In this document: positions 1-5,113 of the stretch, piece by piece
Numbering within the stretch: the first letter of the stretch is position 1
How the letters are laid out: the number at the start of each line of letters is the position of its first letter
Assembly: GCA_002327315.1 (NCBI GenBank)
Contig: DCVI01000037.1
Location: 1-5,772, forward strand
Direction of reading: 5' to 3'
From: Syntrophaceae bacterium UBA2192
GTDB taxonomy: Bacteria > Desulfobacterota > Syntrophia > Syntrophales > UBA2192
DNA length: 5,772 nt
The notes under the pieces: model-generated
Database searches by the model: none
What the model was told of the DNA's origin: nothing
What the model saw: the letters and a program-made list of their open reading frames with translations, nothing else
Program-made: the position numbers and the translations under genes

Positions 1-62
1 ATCTTGCCTCGCCGCATGCCCGCGGCGAGGTCCCGGTGCAGGGGGTGCTGAATGTCCGGCAT
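1..62 (-). CDS. Start of an unidentified gene, cut by the left edge
   Basis: Only the first 20 codons are visible, giving MPDIQHPLHRDLAAGMRRGK. I do not recognise the protein and assign no function. The start is well supported: the ATG (read leftward from 62) is preceded by AAGGAGG five bases upstream, and a near-consensus sigma-70 promoter lies about 55 bases upstream. The gene is on the same strand as phaR and 162 bases downstream of it. Its own promoter suggests that it can be transcribed independently of phaR, so membership in the PHA system is possible but not shown. A 9-bp inverted repeat (7-15 and 22-30) falls inside the coding start. Confidence 0.6.
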   Translation of the reverse strand, partial: MPDIQHPLHRDLAAGMRRGK

Positions 63-64
63 GG

Positions 65-74
65 CCTCCTCCTT
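65..74 (-). promoter_or_regulatory. Strong Shine-Dalgarno site of the left-edge gene
   Basis: Read on the minus strand the bases are AAGGAGGAGG, ending two bases before the ATG at 62. The AAGGAGG core at 68-74 has a spacing of five bases. It is the main evidence that a real gene starts at 62. Confidence 0.7.
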
Positions 75-116
75 GAGGGGTCTCCTGAAGCGATTTCTTT
101 TCCCGGTCGGTGAGGA

Positions 117-145
117 ACTATAAAAAGGTCGGCGGGGCTTGTCAA
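117..145 (-). promoter_or_regulatory. Near-consensus sigma-70 promoter for the left-edge gene
   Basis: On the minus strand a perfect -35 box TTGACA (140-145) is followed by a 17-base spacer and the -10 box TATAGT (117-122, five of six matches). Transcription would begin near 110, leaving a leader of roughly 48 bases before the ATG at 62. The promoter sits just downstream of the phaR stop codon. No convincing terminator separates the two, so some read-through from phaR is possible. Confidence 0.75.
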
Positions 146-224
146 TCGAATATCGGCGCCCGTTCGGGACGACCTCCGGCCCCGGTGCGGGATCGTCTCC
201 GGATCGTTTCGCCCCGGGAGGGGT

Positions 225-692
225 TCAGGCCTCCCCCTTGCCGGCGGGTTTGTCCGTGTCGTGAAAGAGGTCGAAAAAGGACTGGAAGGCCGGGAGCGAC
301 GCGATCGACGTCTGGGTCATCTTGGAGAGGTCCATCCCGAGGCTGAGCCATTTCCGGAACTGTTCGTCCGCCGCCAACTTGTAGGAGAGGTAGTTCTTCA
401 GCGTCTGCTCGAGATAGTGGTCGAAGAATTCGACCAGAACGGTTTCACCGTACTGAATGATCAGGTGCAGCAGGGGAACCGGCAGCAGGCTGTGTTTTTT
501 CCTGGATTCCTCCAGGATGATCTGGGTGAGCGTGAAGGCCGTGACGTCTTCGGCGGTTTTTGCATCGACGACTTCCACGCGACGCCCCTGCCGGATGACC
601 TGCATGACGTCGTCCAGGGTCACGTAGGCGCTTCTCTCCGTGTCGTAGAGGCGTCTGTTGGTATATTTCTTCAAGCGCAGTTTTTCGGCCAT
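225..692 (-). CDS. phaR: PhaR-type PHA synthesis regulator
   Basis: A 155-residue cytoplasmic DNA-binding regulator of PHA accumulation. Residues 4-66 form the family's N-terminal PHB/PHA accumulation regulator domain, with the signature KKYTNRRLYDT at 8-18 followed by SAYVTLDDV at 21-29. Residues 67-145 are a hydrophobic helical segment matching the second, polymer-associated domain (PVPLLHLIIQYGETVLVEFF begins at 71). In studied relatives PhaR binds both DNA and nascent polymer: it represses phasin genes, and often itself, until granules appear. The start at 692 follows an AGGA-type ribosome site (GGAAAAGGACG before ATG). The gene is divergent from the phasin-like genes across a shared control region carrying two copies of a TGC-containing motif, which fits that role. 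Length is within the usual range for the family. Identification is firm; the target sites are inferred. Confidence 0.93.
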   Translation of the reverse strand: MAEKLRLKKYTNRRLYDTERSAYVTLDDVMQVIRQGRRVEVVDAKTAEDVTAFTLTQIILEESRKKHSLLPVPLLHLIIQYGETVLVEFFDHYLEQTLKNYLSYKLAADEQFRKWLSLGMDLSKMTQTSIASLPAFQSFFDLFHDTDKPAGKGEA

Positions 693-733
693 CGTCCTTT
701 TCCTTTCTCTTGGCGTTCATAGCGGAGAATCGG

Positions 734-746
734 TTACAATGCAACA
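734..746 (+). promoter_or_regulatory. Candidate PhaR operator, copy 1 (phaR-proximal)
   Basis: The bases TTACAATGCAACA match the copy at 878-890 in 12 of 13 positions, including the exact 10-mer CAATGCAACA (737-746). This copy lies 42 bases upstream of the phaR start codon, where bound protein could block phaR transcription or its early elongation. PhaR proteins of other bacteria are known to bind short TGC-rich sites. Assigning this site to PhaR is inference from position and repetition. Confidence 0.5.
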
Positions 747-825
747 AAAAAATATCGTCGGGCGAGAAAATATTTTCCGTCTCCGGAGCGATCAACTCAT
801 TTATCCATTCGATAATATGATGGAT

Positions 826-853
826 ATTAAATTATGTTCCTCTCGAATCACAA
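826..853 (-). promoter_or_regulatory. Possible phaR promoter (weak match)
   Basis: On the minus strand TTGTGA (848-853) and TTTAAT (826-831, five of six matches to TATAAT) are 16 bases apart, which would give a leader of about 125 bases. An alternative pair, TTGATC (790-795) and TATTTT (767-772) with a 17-base spacer, would start near 760 and place operator copy 1 just downstream of the start. Neither is strong, and I cannot choose between them from sequence alone. Confidence 0.3.
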
Positions 854-863
854 GAGGAGAGTT

Positions 864-896
864 GGAAAATCTTGTTATTGCAATGCAACATTTTCC
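864..896 (+). promoter_or_regulatory. 33-base dyad upstream of the phasin promoter
   Basis: GGAAAATCTTG (864-874) and CAACATTTTCC (886-896) are inverted repeats matching in 10 of 11 positions, separated by 11 bases. The dyad ends two bases before the -35 box at 899. It overlaps operator copy 2, so the two may be one composite binding site. It lacks a following T-run and lies upstream of the promoter, so a terminator role is unlikely. Confidence 0.5.
878..890 (+). promoter_or_regulatory. Candidate PhaR operator, copy 2 (phasin promoter)
   Basis: TTGCAATGCAACA repeats the element at 734-746. Its core TTGCA-A-TGCAA (878-888) is a perfect 5-bp inverted repeat around one base, a shape typical of a site for a symmetric DNA-binding protein. 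It ends eight bases upstream of the -35 box of the phasin promoter, where bound repressor could hinder RNA polymerase. PhaR is the obvious candidate ligand because it is encoded next door, but this is inferred. Confidence 0.55.
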
Positions 897-898
897 GC

Positions 899-926
899 TT
901 GACAAATCTTTCGGGTGCGCTATATT
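899..926 (+). promoter_or_regulatory. Sigma-70 promoter of the twin phasin genes
   Basis: A perfect -35 box TTGACA (899-904) is followed by a 16-base spacer and the -10 box TATATT (921-926, five of six matches). Transcription would begin near 932-934, about 45 bases before the first phasin start codon. The operator-like motif and dyad just upstream suggest repressor control. It probably drives both phasin-like genes and perhaps the third rightward gene. Confidence 0.75.
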
Positions 927-977
927 AGGGCCGACGTTGGGCAGGAATGAAAAAAAAGCAAAAAGGAGGAAACAACA

Positions 978-1271
978 ATGGAACAGGAAAAGATTGCGAA
1001 GCAGATGATCGAATTTCACAAAACGACGTTCGACAACACCTTCAATGCCGTGGAGATTCTCCAGGAGCAGACGGAAAAGATGGTCGGCATGTTTTTGGAC
1101 CAGTCGCCGTGGTTCCCGGCCGAGGGGAAGCAGGCGGTCAACGAGTGGTTGAAGACCTACAAGGAAGGGCGAGAGACGTTCAAGGACAGCGTCAACGAAA
1201 GCTACAAGAAGGTGGAAGAATATCTGGGCGCCATCGAGAAGAAGGCCCCCAAGGCGAAGGCGGGCAAATAA
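978..1271 (+). CDS. Phasin-like granule-associated protein, copy 1
   Basis: A 97-residue, mostly helical, charged-amphipathic protein with no signal peptide or membrane segment. Phasins coat PHA granules and limit granule fusion. The assignment rests on size, helical amphipathic character, a position opposite phaR and the surrounding PHA genes, not on a sharp catalytic motif. It is paralogous to the next gene: an ungapped alignment gives 47 identities over the first 88 residues, including FDNTFNA (18-24), PAEGK (47-51), the WLK.YK.GRE block (57-66) and YKKVE (76-80). The C-terminus is a short basic stretch KKAPKAKAGK, absent from copy 2. The start is set by AGGAGGA at 964-970, seven bases before the ATG. 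It is the first gene after the promoter at 899-926 and is likely the most strongly expressed of the rightward set. Confidence 0.8.
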   Translation: MEQEKIAKQMIEFHKTTFDNTFNAVEILQEQTEKMVGMFLDQSPWFPAEGKQAVNEWLKTYKEGRETFKDSVNESYKKVEEYLGAIEKKAPKAKAGK

Positions 1272-1285
1272 GATCGCGTAACGAA

Positions 1286-1313
1286 CCTCCGCCCGGGAAG
1301 CGATGGCCGGAGG
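1286..1313 (+). other. Stem-loop between the twin phasin genes
   Basis: CCTCCGCCC (1286-1294) and GGCCGGAGG (1305-1313) pair in 8 of 9 positions around a 10-base loop. No T-run follows, so it is not a standard terminator. It could be an RNA stability or processing element that sets different levels for the two phasins, or a chance structure in GC-rich DNA. Confidence 0.35.
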
Positions 1314-1330
1314 GGGGCAAAACCGGCGAA

Positions 1331-1335
1331 AGGAG
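1331..1335 (+). promoter_or_regulatory. Ribosome binding site fixing the start of phasin copy 2
   Basis: AGGAG (within GAAAGGAG) lies six bases before the ATG at 1342. The frame is also open from an upstream ATG at 1303, but that would add 13 residues without homology to the paralog and would place this site inside the coding region. The start at 1342 also aligns exactly with the paralog's start. Confidence 0.8.
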
Positions 1336-1341
1336 AATGAC

Positions 1342-1620
1342 ATGGAACCGAAACAGATGGCGAAGCAGATGATGCAGTTCAACAAGGCCGCTTTCGACAA
1401 CACCTTTAACGCCATGACGGTGCTGCAGGATCAGGCGGAGAAGATGATGAACAGCGTGATCGAGCAGAGCGCCTGGATGCCCGCGGAAGGCAAGAAGGCC
1501 CTGTATGACTGGCTCAAGGCCTACAAGCGGGGGCGCGAGGACTTCAAGGCCGCGGCGGACGACAATTACAAGAAGGTCGAAGCGTTCTTTGCCGGCCTGG
1601 AGAAGGGCAAGAGCGCCTAG
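1342..1620 (+). CDS. Phasin-like granule-associated protein, copy 2
   Basis: A 92-residue helical protein, evidently a tandem duplicate of the gene before it (53% identity over 88 aligned residues with no gaps). It keeps FDNTFNA (18-24), QSAWMPAEGK (42-51), the WLK.YK.GRE segment (57-66) and YKKVE (76-80). It ends in EKGKSA and lacks the Lys/Ala-rich tail of copy 1. It is probably a granule surface protein, made from the same transcript as copy 1 across a 70-base gap holding a stem-loop. Retention of two diverged copies suggests different roles or doses, for example hetero-oligomers on the granule. The phasin assignment is by context and general character. Substitutions are spread along the length and there is no frameshift, so both copies look functional. 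Confidence 0.8.
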   Translation: MEPKQMAKQMMQFNKAAFDNTFNAMTVLQDQAEKMMNSVIEQSAWMPAEGKKALYDWLKAYKRGREDFKAAADDNYKKVEAFFAGLEKGKSA

Positions 1621-1719
1621 GGTCGCCGGCGGCAACCCTCTCCCAACGGGGGGATGACGAGGGTCTTTCCCCGCATCGCGGCGACGACCGCCGTCGCACC
1701 GCCGGATGTCCGCTCTGCC

Positions 1720-1724
1720 GGAGG
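1720..1724 (+). promoter_or_regulatory. Ribosome binding site of the PhaE-like small gene
   Basis: GGAGG sits 11 bases before the ATG at 1736, a slightly long spacing. The in-frame upstream ATG at 1706 has no recognisable ribosome site and adds ten residues (MSALPEDGNV), so 1736 is preferred. Confidence 0.5.
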
Positions 1725-1735
1725 ATGGAAACGTC

Positions 1736-2221
1736 ATGGACGCAAGATTCTATGAGTTCTGGGGCCGGTTTTTTTCGTCCCTGGCGCGGGGACGGAACCC
1801 ATGGGAGGGGCTGCTCCCCGGGCAGACTCCGGGGGCCGGCGGCGCCGACGCCTTCGCGGAATTCTTCCGCGGGATGGACGGAGGGGGGCGCCGGCCGGAA
1901 AGCGACCTGCCGGGCGGGGAGCTGTGGCAGGCGTCGGCGGAGGCCTTTCAGAAATCACTTCGGGACTTCCTCGCCCTCTTCGACGTGGTTTCCCGGGAGG
2001 ATTATCGGACCCTGCGGGACGAATGCGCGGCCCTGAAGGAAAAGGTCGCGAGCCAGGAAAAGACCATCGCGGGCCTGAAACGGCGGCGCGGAAGGAAAGC
2101 GGGCGCCTCCCCGGAGGAAACGGTGGAACAGCTCCGGGAGGTCATCCGCAAGCAGAACGAGGAATTCCAGTCGCTCATGAAGACCGCTTCCGATCTCTTT
2201 GAAGGGCCCCCGACATCCTGA
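1736..2221 (+). CDS. Small PhaE-like coiled-coil protein of the PHA cluster
   Basis: A 161-residue protein that I do not match to a named family with certainty. The N-terminus (residues 5-25) is aromatic-rich, with FYEFWGRFF then NPWEGLL. A Gly/Pro/Ala-rich linker spans about 27-62. A helical segment from 63 leads into a heptad-like coiled coil at 87-116, and a second helix runs from about 126 to 155. Residues 77-111 align without gaps to the last part of PhaE encoded at the right of this window (9 identities in 35 with many similar residues: D.L.L..V then a helix with L......LK..V...E). That pattern is typical of the PhaE C-terminus. It may therefore be a granule or synthase-associated protein that borrows PhaE's C-terminal module. 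It follows the phasins by 115 bases on the same strand and may be co-transcribed. It lacks most of a full PhaE. An alternative is an unrelated coiled-coil phasin. Confidence 0.7.
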   Translation: MDARFYEFWGRFFSSLARGRNPWEGLLPGQTPGAGGADAFAEFFRGMDGGGRRPESDLPGGELWQASAEAFQKSLRDFLALFDVVSREDYRTLRDECAALKEKVASQEKTIAGLKRRRGRKAGASPEETVEQLREVIRKQNEEFQSLMKTASDLFEGPPTS

Positions 2222-2278
2222 ACGGCGAACGTCCGGGCCTCGCGTCCTGCCGCTTCGGGGGTCTGCGGTCGGTCGGTC

Positions 2279-2704
2279 TTATGGCTTCGCCTTGGGCGGG
2301 CTGACCAGGGCCTCGCCGTCGAGAACGACGGCGCCGTCCTGATTGGCGCACGTGGTCTTCAGGCGGATACGGTTCTTCTCGGCCAGCACCTCGATGACCT
2401 CCGCCCGGGCGGTGACGGTGTCGCCGAAGCGGACCGGCGCCAGAAAGCTGAGCGACTGCTTCAGGTAGATCGTGCCGGGGCCGGGGAGCTGCATGCCCAG
2501 CAGGTTCGAAATGAAGCCGGCGGTGAACATGCCGTGGGCGATCCGGGTTTTGAAGAAGGTGTTTTTGGCGTAGGCCTCGTTGATATGGGCGGGATTCAGA
2601 TCCCCCGTGATCCCGGCGTAAAGATAGATGTCCGTTTCCGTCACGGTCTTCGAAAATTCGGCGGCGTCGCCCACCTTGATCCGATCGATCGACTTACCGT
2701 TCAT
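2279..2704 (-). CDS. phaJ: (R)-specific enoyl-CoA hydratase (MaoC fold), PhaJ type
   Basis: A 141-residue single-hotdog MaoC-like hydratase. The predicted reaction is addition of water to trans-2-enoyl-CoA (such as crotonyl-CoA) to give (R)-3-hydroxyacyl-CoA, the substrate of PHA synthase. The hydratase-2 motif is clear: YAGITGDLNPAH at 29-40, giving the catalytic pair Asp35 and His40 with the four-residue spacing of known PhaJ enzymes, followed by IAHGM (55-59). Length is normal for the family. A purine-rich ribosome site (GGGAAAGGGGG) precedes the ATG. It is the last gene of the leftward operon, 29 bases after the GAF gene. Its presence, and the absence of phaA/phaB from view, suggests monomer supply from beta-oxidation or crotonyl-CoA metabolism. 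Related MaoC proteins have other substrates, so the PHA role relies on context. Confidence 0.88.
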   Translation of the reverse strand: MNGKSIDRIKVGDAAEFSKTVTETDIYLYAGITGDLNPAHINEAYAKNTFFKTRIAHGMFTAGFISNLLGMQLPGPGTIYLKQSLSFLAPVRFGDTVTARAEVIEVLAEKNRIRLKTTCANQDGAVVLDGEALVSPPKAKP

Positions 2705-2733
2705 GTTCCCCTGTCCCCCTTTCCCGATCGCGC

Positions 2734-3780
2734 CTAAAACCAGCAGCGGTGACTCCAGATTTCATCCTTGAGTTCCTTCATGTCGCTCTTGAGCATCAGG
2801 TAGAGGCCGGCGTTCTGGATGGCCAGTCCCCCCTGGTAGGCCAGGGCGGTGACCAGCAGGATCTCATCCTCCGTAAACTCGCGGGCCACGGCGCTGTACA
2901 GCCGGAGAACGCCGATCACCCGTTCCTTCGACTTGATGGGAACGCTCAGGATGGTGACGATGCCCTCCGCCTTTTTTTCCTTCTTGTACTGGACGCCCTT
3001 GTCCGTCGAGGCGTTCCGGACGACCACCGGCTTTCCCCTCAGGGCTTCGGCGATGCTCTTCTCCGCGGAAATCGGCCCCTTGTTGAGGTACTTCTCGCTG
3101 AGTCCGCAACTGGCGACGAGTTTCAGGGTGTTGCTCTCCTCGTCCAGCAGACGGATCGAGGCCGCCTTGACCCCGATCGCCTGGGAGACCTCGCAGCTCA
3201 GGGTCTGGAGGATGTCCTTGATGTCGAGGCTGGAGTTGATGCTGGCGGCCAGATCGAGGAAGATTCGGGTGTTCTCCCGCAGCCTTTCGACCAGCCGCGC
3301 GGTTTCGACCGCCACCCCGCCCTGCTCGGCCAGAACCGTCAGGAATTCGATCTCCTCGGCGGAGAAATCCCTCACCTTGGCCGTATACAGCGAGAGGGTG
3401 CCGATGAAACGGCCTTTGACCCGGACCGGAACCACCAGAATGGAGGCGATGCCCTCCGCCCTCTTCGTCTCCCGGTTTTCCACCCCGGGATCGGAAGCGG
3501 CGTCGCGGAAGTGGAGGTACCCCTTTTTCAGGAGGAGGGGGATTTCCTTCTTGACGTGCGCCAGTCCCGCATGGACATAATTTTTTGAAAGGCCCGTCTG
3601 GGCGACGGGGACGTAGGTTCCCTTCTCCTCATCCATCAGGAAAAGGCAGGCCGCCTTGCCCCCCATGGCCTCGAGGACGCCCTGAACGATCAGCTGCAGG
3701 ATCTTGTCCCGTTCCAGGGTCGTTCCCAGGGCCAGGCCGATCTTGACGATGGTCCTGAAATAATTGTTTTGCTTGGTCAT
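2734..3780 (-). CDS. Double-GAF domain sensor-like protein in the PHA operon
   Basis: A 348-residue soluble protein made of two GAF domains, about residues 22-163 and 185-325, with no kinase, GGDEF, HD or DNA-binding output domain visible. The domains are internal repeats offset by 163 residues: EGIASILVVP (109-118) matches EGIVTILSVP (272-281), FIGTLSLYTA matches VIGVLRLYSA, and AEQGGVAVETARL matches AYQGGLAIQNAGL. GAF domains bind small molecules or mediate dimer contacts. The ligand cannot be read from the sequence. The C-terminus is a helix ending in EIWSHRCWF (340-348), an unusual aromatic tail. It lies between phaC (64-base gap) and phaJ (29-base gap) on the same strand, so it is very likely co-transcribed with them. 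The start is supported by AGGAGAG just upstream. A role in sensing metabolic state for PHA synthesis is inference. Confidence 0.9.
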   Translation of the reverse strand: MTKQNNYFRTIVKIGLALGTTLERDKILQLIVQGVLEAMGGKAACLFLMDEEKGTYVPVAQTGLSKNYVHAGLAHVKKEIPLLLKKGYLHFRDAASDPGVENRETKRAEGIASILVVPVRVKGRFIGTLSLYTAKVRDFSAEEIEFLTVLAEQGGVAVETARLVERLRENTRIFLDLAASINSSLDIKDILQTLSCEVSQAIGVKAASIRLLDEESNTLKLVASCGLSEKYLNKGPISAEKSIAEALRGKPVVVRNASTDKGVQYKKEKKAEGIVTILSVPIKSKERVIGVLRLYSAVAREFTEDEILLVTALAYQGGLAIQNAGLYLMLKSDMKELKDEIWSHRCWF

Positions 3781-3844
3781 GGGATCTCTCCTGTCTCGTT
3801 TCTGCCATCCGTTGCGGGGGGAAGGCTTCCCTCTAAAGACCGCT

Positions 3845-5080
3845 TTATTTATTCACCGCCCGCTTTGCCGGCCGGAGTCTCTCCCCCTGAAGCCTTTTTT
3901 TCTTCGGGGGGCGCGCCGGGGCCGGCCGGCCCTTCCCCCGCGCCGCTTTCCCGGGGGTGAACTTGACGATCGCCGCCCCTTTCGATGCCGGCCGGGCGTC
4001 CGGCTCGTCCCTTTCCATCAGCCAGCGCGCGATTTTGGGTGCAAATTCCCGCTGGCTCTTGGAACTGACATAGATCCCGATATGGCCGGTATCGAGATTG
4101 ACGTCCTCCGTATCCCGGCTGCCGACGTGCCGGGTGAGCTGTTCGCAGGCCGCCGGCGGGACCAGGTGATCGTACATGCCGTAGAAGTTCAGAAGCGGCA
4201 TCGTGATTTTCTTGAGATCGACCCGTTTGCCGCCCAGTTTCATCTTGCTCTGGATCAGGAGATTCTTCTTGTAGCAGTCGTTGATGAACTGCCGGAAGGT
4301 CTCGCCGGGGACGTCGGGGCTGTCGAAGATCCACTTCTCCATGCGGACGAAGTTTTCCACGAAGGGCTTGTTGTCCGCGTTCTCCAGGAAACCGATGTAT
4401 TTGTCGATCATGAGGCGGGCCGGGTTCAACAGCAGAAACCCCAGGTTCATCAGATCCGCCGGGATGTTTCCGAAGGTGTCGACGATCCGGTCGGCGTCGA
4501 GGGCCTTCATCCAGATGTGGAGCAGGCCGGTGTCGGTGTCGAAGTGGGTCGGCGTCACCGTCGTGATCAGGTTCTTGACCTTTTCCGCGTGGAGCGCGGC
4601 GTACATGACGCAGAACGAACCGCCCATGCAGATTCCCATGAGGTTGATCCGGGGCAGGTTGTGCTTCCTGCGGATGAAATCCACCGCATGATCCAGATAG
4701 CCGTTGACGTGATCGTCGATGGTGAGAAACCGGTCCTTCCGGGAGGGATAGCCCCAATCGACCATGTAGAGGTCGATGCCGTCCCGGAGGAAGTTCTTGA
4801 CCACGCTCCGGTCCGGCTGGAGATCCAGCATGGTTTCGCGGTTGATCAGGGCGTAAACGACCAGGAGGGGGGTCTTGAGCTTGGCCTCGCCTTCGAGGCG
4901 GTAGTGCTTCAGCCTGACGCGGTCTTCCTCGTAGACGACGTCATAGGGCGTGGACGCGATCTCGGTCGACAGCTCGCTGAGCAGGACCTCCGACACCTTG
5001 GTGACCCGCGCCTGCGCCTTTTCCGTATCTTCGGCCAGGCTGGCCAGAATGAGATCGAGGGGAATCTTGGGCTGATCCAT
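3845..5080 (-). CDS. phaC: Class III PHA synthase, catalytic subunit PhaC
   Basis: Polymerises (R)-3-hydroxyacyl-CoA into PHA on the granule surface in complex with PhaE. An alpha/beta-hydrolase core covers about residues 40-358. The lipase-like box GICMGG (149-154) puts the nucleophile at Cys151. The acid is Asp304 in FYGMYDHLVPP and the base His333 in LDTGHIGIY. These lie exactly two residues beyond the Cys149, Asp302 and His331 of the Allochromatium vinosum enzyme, which supports class III. At 411 residues it is about 50 longer than typical class III PhaC (around 355). The excess is a Pro/Ala/Lys/Arg-rich tail (about 362-411) with 16 basic residues and one acidic residue in the last 48. 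A GAGGAG ribosome site eight bases upstream supports the start, 33 bases after phaE. The catalytic core looks intact. Confidence 0.97.
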   Translation of the reverse strand: MDQPKIPLDLILASLAEDTEKAQARVTKVSEVLLSELSTEIASTPYDVVYEEDRVRLKHYRLEGEAKLKTPLLVVYALINRETMLDLQPDRSVVKNFLRDGIDLYMVDWGYPSRKDRFLTIDDHVNGYLDHAVDFIRRKHNLPRINLMGICMGGSFCVMYAALHAEKVKNLITTVTPTHFDTDTGLLHIWMKALDADRIVDTFGNIPADLMNLGFLLLNPARLMIDKYIGFLENADNKPFVENFVRMEKWIFDSPDVPGETFRQFINDCYKKNLLIQSKMKLGGKRVDLKKITMPLLNFYGMYDHLVPPAACEQLTRHVGSRDTEDVNLDTGHIGIYVSSKSQREFAPKIARWLMERDEPDARPASKGAAIVKFTPGKAARGKGRPAPARPPKKKRLQGERLRPAKRAVNK

Positions 5081-5113
5081 AAGCGTCTCTCCTCGCCGGG
5101 CGGCCGCGCACCC

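Noticed and set aside
7..30. Perfect 9-bp inverted repeat CCTCGCCGC / GCGGCGAGG as a terminator
   Set aside because: It lies inside the coding start of the left-edge gene and has no T-run on either strand. Chance pairing in GC-rich coding DNA is likely.
658..1008. Open frame on the plus strand across the phaR/phasin control region
   Set aside because: It overlaps the phaR start, the operator motifs, the phasin promoter and its ribosome site. It has no ribosome site of its own and no recognisable protein character.
1635..1664. Stem ACCCTC / GAGGGT after phasin copy 2 as a terminator
   Set aside because: Only six pairs around an 18-base loop, followed by CTTTCCCC and not a T-run. Too weak to call.
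1706..1735. Earlier start for the PhaE-like small gene at 1706
   Set aside because: No ribosome site precedes it, whereas GGAGG at 1720-1724 precedes the ATG at 1736.
2222..2278. Bidirectional terminator between the converging genes
   Set aside because: The only hairpin found is a 4-bp CCGC/GCGG stem with a long loop, plus a short GGTC triple repeat at 2267-2278. Nothing resembles an intrinsic terminator, although one is expected here.
2749..3588. Two long plus-strand open frames opposite the GAF gene
   Set aside because: These are antisense shadows of a clear double-GAF coding sequence and have no supporting ribosome site or homology.
3849..4757. Long minus-strand open frame inside phaC
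   Set aside because: It is an out-of-frame shadow of phaC caused by high GC. The phaC frame carries all catalytic motifs, while this one is Arg/Pro/Gly-rich without domains.
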